DNA from: an uncultured Collinsella sp.
GTDB taxonomy: Bacteria; Actinomycetota; Coriobacteriia; Coriobacteriales; Coriobacteriaceae
Direction of reading: 5' to 3'
DNA length: 56,288 nucleotides
Assembly (NCBI GenBank): GCA_900541135.1
Contig: UQIG01000011.1
Span: 1-56,288, forward strand
Below are positions 52,171 to 56,288 of the stretch, piece by piece. The notes beneath the pieces are model-generated. The model saw only the letters and a list, made by a program, of their open reading frames with translations, was not told where the DNA came from and searched no databases. Both the position numbers and the translations under genes were made by a program. The stretch's first letter is position 1. Each line of letters starts with the position of its first letter.

Positions 52171-53178
52171 ATGGATACTCCTGTTCTCATTTCGCATAAA
52201 ACGGCGTGGCTCGTCCATCATGCACCGCGGAACCTGGTTCAAGCCGTCGCACAACGCGACTACCAGATAGGTGTGCGGGGCCTCTCTACCCAGCAACGCA
52301 TCGCGCGCATTCGGCAGGCACTTACCGACTGCGGCATTCCGTCCACCATGCTCAAGACTATCGACATCTCCGTAGTATTTGCTTTCGAGCGAATTCGCAC
52401 CAACGGTGTCACCTGCCACGTTCTCGCCCAAAACCTACCCTACGACCATATTGACGAGCTTACGCCCGGCATCTTTATCACCGACGAAGCCTTCACCTTC
52501 GTGCTCGCTGCCGAGTGGATGGATAGGATCGAATACCTCGAGTATGGTTACGAAGTTTGCGGCGACTATCGCATGGGGCTCAATTCCTCTGACCCTTACA
52601 CTGAGCAACCAGCCACCACCTCCAAGGACGAAATTGTCGAGCTACTCGATCGGCACCCTGGCAAACCCGGTGCCACACGCGCCAGACTCGCGCTCAGACA
52701 CATCTACGACCACTCAGCCTCGCCCATGGAGACCGCATCGTCCATCACCCTCTCGCTCCCAACAAGCGAAGGCGGCATTGGTATCAGAGGTATCGAACTC
52801 AACAAACCGCTCGAAATCCCTCAACGTCTCTGGCATTGCACAAAAGCCCGATCGCTCAAAATCGACGCTCTTGTTACTTATCAGCGCAGAGAACTCGGCA
52901 TCGAATATAAGGGCGGTTTTCACGACGAGACCGAGCGCAAGGGCGCAGATGCGGAACGAGAGGCCGTACTCTCCCAAATGGGATATCGAATCGTTACGCT
53001 CACCTCGGCACAGTTCGCAAGTCAACTTGCCTTTCATCGCGCCATGAACAGCATTCGCGAAGCACTCGGTATGCCCCGCTGCACGGACGCCGAGTACCAG
53101 CGAAAGCAAAACGAACTGCGCAAGGCACTTATCCGCAACTGGAAGAGCGCGCAAGGCGAAGACACGCCTTCCGAGTAG
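52171..53178 (+). CDS. PD-(D/E)XK (DUF559/Vsr-like) domain protein of a Coriobacteriia-type family
   Basis: A 335-residue protein, start ATG 52171 after GAGAGGCCCCC. The first ~150 residues may be a DNA-binding or antitoxin-like part (VRGLSTQQRIARIRQALTDCG; HVLAQNLPYDHIDELTPGIFITDEAF). The phrase YDHSASPMETASSITLSLP is characteristic of a Coriobacteriia protein family. The C-terminal domain looks like a DUF559/Vsr nuclease: Asp232 in KIDAL, Glu245 and Lys247 in IEYKGG, and an R-x3-L helix followed by GYRIVTLTSAQF. The apparent catalytic residues are intact. It is the only gene between two 65-bp inverted repeats. Substrate and role unknown. Confidence 0.6.
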   Translation: MDTPVLISHKTAWLVHHAPRNLVQAVAQRDYQIGVRGLSTQQRIARIRQALTDCGIPSTMLKTIDISVVFAFERIRTNGVTCHVLAQNLPYDHIDELTPGIFITDEAFTFVLAAEWMDRIEYLEYGYEVCGDYRMGLNSSDPYTEQPATTSKDEIVELLDRHPGKPGATRARLALRHIYDHSASPMETASSITLSLPTSEGGIGIRGIELNKPLEIPQRLWHCTKARSLKIDALVTYQRRELGIEYKGGFHDETERKGADAEREAVLSQMGYRIVTLTSAQFASQLAFHRAMNSIREALGMPRCTDAEYQRKQNELRKALIRNWKSAQGEDTPSE

Positions 53179-53201
53179 CGTCATCCCAGCGCGCCACACC
53201 A

Positions 53202-53266
53202 AAACATGTACATCACCCTCCAAAACCGACATTTTTTGACATCTTTGGAGGCTGATGTACATGTTT
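53202..53266 (-). repeat. Right 65-bp inverted repeat of the nuclease-like cassette
   Basis: AAACATGTACATC...TGATGTACATGTTT, 23 bases after the stop codon; the mirror copy of 52001-52065. It could also act as a terminator. Confidence 0.92.
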
Positions 53267-53381
53267 GGAACCTATGACCATACCCGGTCCCGACCGTTTA
53301 CCGAGCAATAGGGTCGCCACGCCCGCCAACCATGTACTATGTACGGGCATTGTCTAAACCCACAACCCAAAGGACCCCATC

Positions 53382-54071
53382 TTGCCCGTCGTCGCCGCCA
53401 TAACCATTACCTCACATGCCTCGGATGCCATGGTCGCTATTCCGTTTTGGCTCGAGATGTTCGCTGTTGTCGCTGCATCGATCTCGGGTGTGTTGGTTGC
53501 GCGCGAGCACAAGCTCGACCTGGTGGGCGCGGTCGCGCTCGCGGTGGTCTGCGGTCTGGGCGGCGGTCTCTTGCGCGACATGACGCTGCAGGTGGGCAAC
53601 GTCTACATCCTCAACCAGCCAATGGCGCTGCCGCTCTCCATCGCCACGGCAGCCATCATCTACATTTTCCCGGCAATCGTCGACAAGCCCGAAAAACTCA
53701 TCCCCTTGCTCGACATTATCTCGGTCGGCATCTATGCGGCAACCGGCGCAGACAAGGCACTGGTCTACGGTTTTGCGCCCGTCGTTTGCATCATGATGGG
53801 CTTCTTCACCGCAGTAGGTGGCGGCATGCTGCGCGACGGCTTTATGGGCGTGGTTCCGGGCATTTTCCAACGCACTAACTTTTATGCCATCGCGGCCATC
53901 GCCGGATCGACAAGCTACGTGTGTCTCGTTATGAGCGGCATCATGAGCAATGTCGCCGCGCTGATCGTATGCGTTGTCGTGACCATGGGTCTGCGCTGGC
54001 TCTCGCTGCGCTTTGACATCAAAAGCCCCACCGAAGAAGACATCGCGCGCTTTTTGCATCGCAAAAAGTAG
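53382..54071 (+). CDS. Trimeric intracellular cation channel (TRIC/UPF0126) family protein
   Basis: A 229-residue membrane protein with about seven hydrophobic segments and the two UPF0126 repeats: GGGLLRDMTLQ and GGGMLRDGFMGVVPG, each a glycine-rich helix followed by RD. Bacterial relatives form trimeric K+/Na+ channels. Start TTG 53382 has AAAGGA seven bases upstream; ATG 53430 is an alternative that would shorten the first segment. Confidence 0.85.
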   Translation: MPVVAAITITSHASDAMVAIPFWLEMFAVVAASISGVLVAREHKLDLVGAVALAVVCGLGGGLLRDMTLQVGNVYILNQPMALPLSIATAAIIYIFPAIVDKPEKLIPLLDIISVGIYAATGADKALVYGFAPVVCIMMGFFTAVGGGMLRDGFMGVVPGIFQRTNFYAIAAIAGSTSYVCLVMSGIMSNVAALIVCVVVTMGLRWLSLRFDIKSPTEEDIARFLHRKK

Positions 54072-54177
54072 GTAGCGCGGGCTCATCCTTCGAAATGCAA
54101 CCGAGAGGTTCTTTTAGAGCGCCCACGCGTTGGGTACCCTGTTAGGTGCATGTCGAGCATCTGACGAAGGATTCACT

Positions 54178-55323
54178 ATGCCCTGTAATCAATTCCCGTC
54201 GACCCAGCGCCGTAAAGCGTGGGGCCGCATCACGATCTTATTCGCGCTCATCGCTCTAGCGGTCACCGCGCTTCCCACGGCGTCGTTCGCCGGCACGGAC
54301 ACCGCAGGCAACGTACTTGCGACCGACAATGACGCCAATTCGTCCGGCGTCGAAGGTGACCTGTACTGGGCAGGTCAGGCCCTCAACTTGGACGATGCGT
54401 CCATCGGCCGCGACATAATTGCAGCAGGCGAGAGCCTCTCCATCCGCGACTGCACGGTGGGCGGCGCCATTCGTCTTGCGGCGCGCACGATTGATATCGC
54501 CCAGACCACGGTTGATGGCAGCGTGACCGTTGCTGGCCAGCATGTCGTTCTCAATTCCGACAGCACCGCCAACTGTTTCTACGCGATAGGCGAGACGGTT
54601 GCCTTGCGAGGCTCCACCAAGTCGGCAGCGCTTGCGGGCGATACGGTGACCATCGATGGCACCGTCGAGGGCGATGTCGAGGTTTGGGCCGACAAGCTCA
54701 TCCTGGGCAAGAACGCCCACATCACCGGCACCGTGAACGCGCACGTCTCCGAGGACCCCGAGCGTGCCGCAGGAGCCGAGGTAGGCGCGCTCAAGATCGA
54801 CCGCACCGAGAACGAGGATACTTCCACCGTTAACGATGTCATCGGCGGTATCGTCGCCGCGGCACTCTCGACCTGCTTTGTCGCTCTGCTGCTCGAGCTC
54901 GTCTTTCCGTGCGCGACCGCCAGCGCCGCCGGCATGCTCCACCAGCGCCCCATACCCCTGTGGGTGAGCGGTCTTCTGGGCACGATTGCTATCGTCCCCG
55001 CCGTCCTACTGCTAATTATCTCTATCGCTGGTCTGTCGCTTGCCGGAGCCCTCTTGTGCGGCGTTATCGGCATCGCGTTGGTGTCGAGTGCCTTTGCGGG
55101 GTGCGCGATCTCCCGCATGGTCGGACACAACCAAAACCGCTACGCCATGGCAGCCGTGGGCGGCGTAATCGCAGGCGCCCTCACGGGGCTTCCCCTCGTA
55201 GGTGACTTCATCAGCGGCGTAGCCTTTGTCTTTATGCTCGGCTACGTTATCCAGATCATCTGGCGCAACGCCCACCTCAAGCCGCAGCAGCCGGCTAACA
55301 TGCCAGGACTCCCCACCGCTTAG
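54178..55323 (+). CDS. Bactofilin-like (polymer-forming) domain protein with C-terminal membrane helices
   Basis: A 381-residue exported or membrane protein. A signal-type segment (ILFALIALAVTALPTASFAG) is followed by beta-helix repeats of the polymer-forming kind (EGDLYWAGQALNLDDASIGRDIIAAGESL, GGAIRLAARTIDI, DGSVTVAGQHVVL, DGTVEGDVEVWADKLILGKNAHITGTV). From ~230 come four or five hydrophobic helices. The combination suggests an extracellular beta-helix tethered by a membrane domain. Function unknown. ATG 54178 follows GAAGGATTCACT. Confidence 0.7.
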   Translation: MPCNQFPSTQRRKAWGRITILFALIALAVTALPTASFAGTDTAGNVLATDNDANSSGVEGDLYWAGQALNLDDASIGRDIIAAGESLSIRDCTVGGAIRLAARTIDIAQTTVDGSVTVAGQHVVLNSDSTANCFYAIGETVALRGSTKSAALAGDTVTIDGTVEGDVEVWADKLILGKNAHITGTVNAHVSEDPERAAGAEVGALKIDRTENEDTSTVNDVIGGIVAAALSTCFVALLLELVFPCATASAAGMLHQRPIPLWVSGLLGTIAIVPAVLLLIISIAGLSLAGALLCGVIGIALVSSAFAGCAISRMVGHNQNRYAMAAVGGVIAGALTGLPLVGDFISGVAFVFMLGYVIQIIWRNAHLKPQQPANMPGLPTA

Positions 55324-55370
55324 CCACCAACCACCACAAAGGTGCCAGGTTACTTTGCACCAACAAACGA

Positions 55371-55412
55371 AGCGGGGCACTCGGTCATGTCGACCGGGTG
55401 CCCCGCTTTTCT
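55371..55412. terminator. Bidirectional terminator
   Basis: AGCGGGGCACTCGGTC/GACCGGGTGCCCCGCT followed by TTTC on the plus strand, between two convergent genes. A GCACC/GGTGC remnant of the dispersed repeats lies just before it (55341-55361). Confidence 0.85.
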
Positions 55413-55514
55413 TGGAGGGTTCTCTAGTAACTTTTTCAAAACCAATGATCATCAGGTCGGTAGGCCTGTGCGTCACTCGCTACGGAGGCAGCACGCCATT
55501 AAGCAGGGGGGCAA

Positions 55515-56288
55515 TTATTTTTCACGACGACCGCCTCCCCGCTTGATGACGAGCGCGACAACAATAGCCGCCACTCCGATGGCAGCCAAAGCCGCCACCA
55601 GCACCAACGTTCTATCTCCCGTCGAGGGCATAAAGCCTCGACTTGCTTCTTTGCTTGGAGTGTTGAGCACCGACAGTTCAATCGAACCCGTCCCGGCATC
55701 AGCGGTATCAACCCGCAGAGGGCTTTCGGCCGACACGGTCACCTTGGGCTTCGCGGCTGCAACCTGTTTAACGTCCAATCCCTCGGACGTAACCGTTACC
55801 GTTCGCTTGCCCTCAAAGGCGGTGTATCCCTTGGGAGCCGCGACCTCTTCGACGGTGTAGACGCCCGCGTCCACACCGCTCAATTCCACATGGCCGTCCG
55901 CGCCCGTGGTGACGCACGCGGCGGCATCCGTCGACCACGAGCCGTCGGTCGTTAGGATGCGCCCGCGGTCATCGATGATGCGCAGCTTGGCGCCCGCGAG
56001 CGGTTTATCGTCCGAGCTTGAGCGCTTGATCAGACTGAGTCCCCAGGTGTAGGCGCACGCGTCATCGCTCGGCGTGCGGGTAAAGCCGGCGTCGCCGGAC
56101 TGGTCGGCGAGAGGAGAGCGCGGGTAGCGCAGGCAGACCTCGTTGGGGTTGCCCTTGGTAGCGCCCCTATTGCAGCTGGCCCCCAACGGCGCATCGTAGA
56201 CAGCAACCACGCGGGCGCCCGCGGTAAAGGCGTCGGCCCCGCCGAGCGCGGCGATGAGGTCGCCGGTGCGCACGGTGAAGGTCTTGCC
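55515..56288 (-). CDS. LPXTG-type pilin / surface protein, 5' end outside the window
   Basis: C-terminal 257 residues of a sortase substrate; the frame runs off the window, so the start is not seen. The visible part begins in a GKTFTVRTGDLIAAL pilin-type region, continues into a SpaA/Cna-B-like repeat (PLAGAKLRIIDDRGR...SGVDAGVYTVEEVAAPKGY) and ends in a cell-wall sorting signal: MPSTGD, a hydrophobic stretch (LVLVAALAAIGVAAIVVALVI) and a basic tail (KRGGGRREK). The sorting motif begins with Met instead of Leu. Backbone or ancillary pilin cannot be told. A class C sortase may lie outside the window; the class B sortase at 34152-35156 is the only one here. Confidence 0.85.
   Translation of the reverse strand, partial: GKTFTVRTGDLIAALGGADAFTAGARVVAVYDAPLGASCNRGATKGNPNEVCLRYPRSPLADQSGDAGFTRTPSDDACAYTWGLSLIKRSSSDDKPLAGAKLRIIDDRGRILTTDGSWSTDAAACVTTGADGHVELSGVDAGVYTVEEVAAPKGYTAFEGKRTVTVTSEGLDVKQVAAAKPKVTVSAESPLRVDTADAGTGSIELSVLNTPSKEASRGFMPSTGDRTLVLVAALAAIGVAAIVVALVIKRGGGRREK

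Overview
The window looks like a chromosomal segment of a gut actinobacterium of class Coriobacteriia, most likely Collinsella. This is inferred from the high-GC coding sequence, mostly AGGAGG-type ribosome binding sites, an actinobacterial-style DnaA-box variant, a fused folP-folK gene, fused ECF ATPases and a family of SASPMETA-type proteins I associate with Coriobacteriia. No 16S gene is present, so the genus is inference. Most of the window is core metabolism and information processing. Accessory material is confined to single-gene cassettes and many palindromic intergenic repeats.

Layout. 1-4.7 kb: a degraded integrase, then an alpha-glucoside PTS operon (EIICB, small membrane protein, GH4 6-phospho-alpha-glucosidase) facing a convergent RpiR-type regulator. 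4.7-7.8 kb: hairpin-rich intergenic DNA, initiator tRNA, coaX, and an AAA/DUF4143 ATPase gene bracketed by near-identical palindromes. 7.8-12.3 kb: biotin-ligase-like gene, folP-folK fusion, sirtuin, exonuclease III. 12.3-15.6 kb: an ECF vitamin transporter (S component, fused A1A2 ATPase, T component). 15.8-21.8 kb: glmU, prs, pth, nfnAB. 22-25.7 kb: a polar amino acid ABC transporter and a cytidylate-kinase-like gene. 25.9-28.3 kb: YqeY, a parvulin-type foldase, an orphan PTS EIIA. 28.4-32 kb: purF-purM-purN. 32.3-35.7 kb: a membrane protein, a MoaE-like protein, class B sortase, purE. 36.4-41.2 kb: carAB. 41.4-44.9 kb: a membrane-anchored hypothetical protein, an ABC exporter, a Nudix hydrolase. 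44.9-51 kb: purD, purA, dnaB, then the rpsF-ssb-rpsR-rplI operon; the neighbourhood rplI-dnaB-purA is an old arrangement also seen near oriC in Bacillus. 51.5-53.3 kb: two tRNA-Ser genes followed by a tRNA-like palindromic element and a one-gene nuclease cassette between 65-bp inverted repeats. 53.4-56.3 kb: a TRIC/UPF0126 membrane protein, a bactofilin-like membrane protein, and the 3' part of an LPXTG-type pilin gene running off the window.

How the genes work together. Six purine genes (purF, M, N, E, D, A), prs and carAB supply PRPP, purines and carbamoyl phosphate. coaX, folP-folK and the ECF transporter serve cofactor supply. nfnAB balances NADH, NADPH and ferredoxin in an anaerobe. Sortase B and the pilin indicate surface protein anchoring.

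The most unusual content is not in the core genes. Points worth attention are: (1) a 1.27-kb cassette (52001-53266) carrying one PD-(D/E)XK-like gene between 65-bp inverted repeats; (2) beside tRNA-Ser(CGA), a 132-nt element that can fold as a closed three-armed cloverleaf and shares 17 nt with the tRNA T-arm/acceptor; (3) an AAA/DUF4143 gene with three copies of a 41-bp palindrome; (4) a candidate MITE-like insertion forming the linker of the fused ECF ATPase; (5) a dispersed repeat family with GGGGACAG heads.
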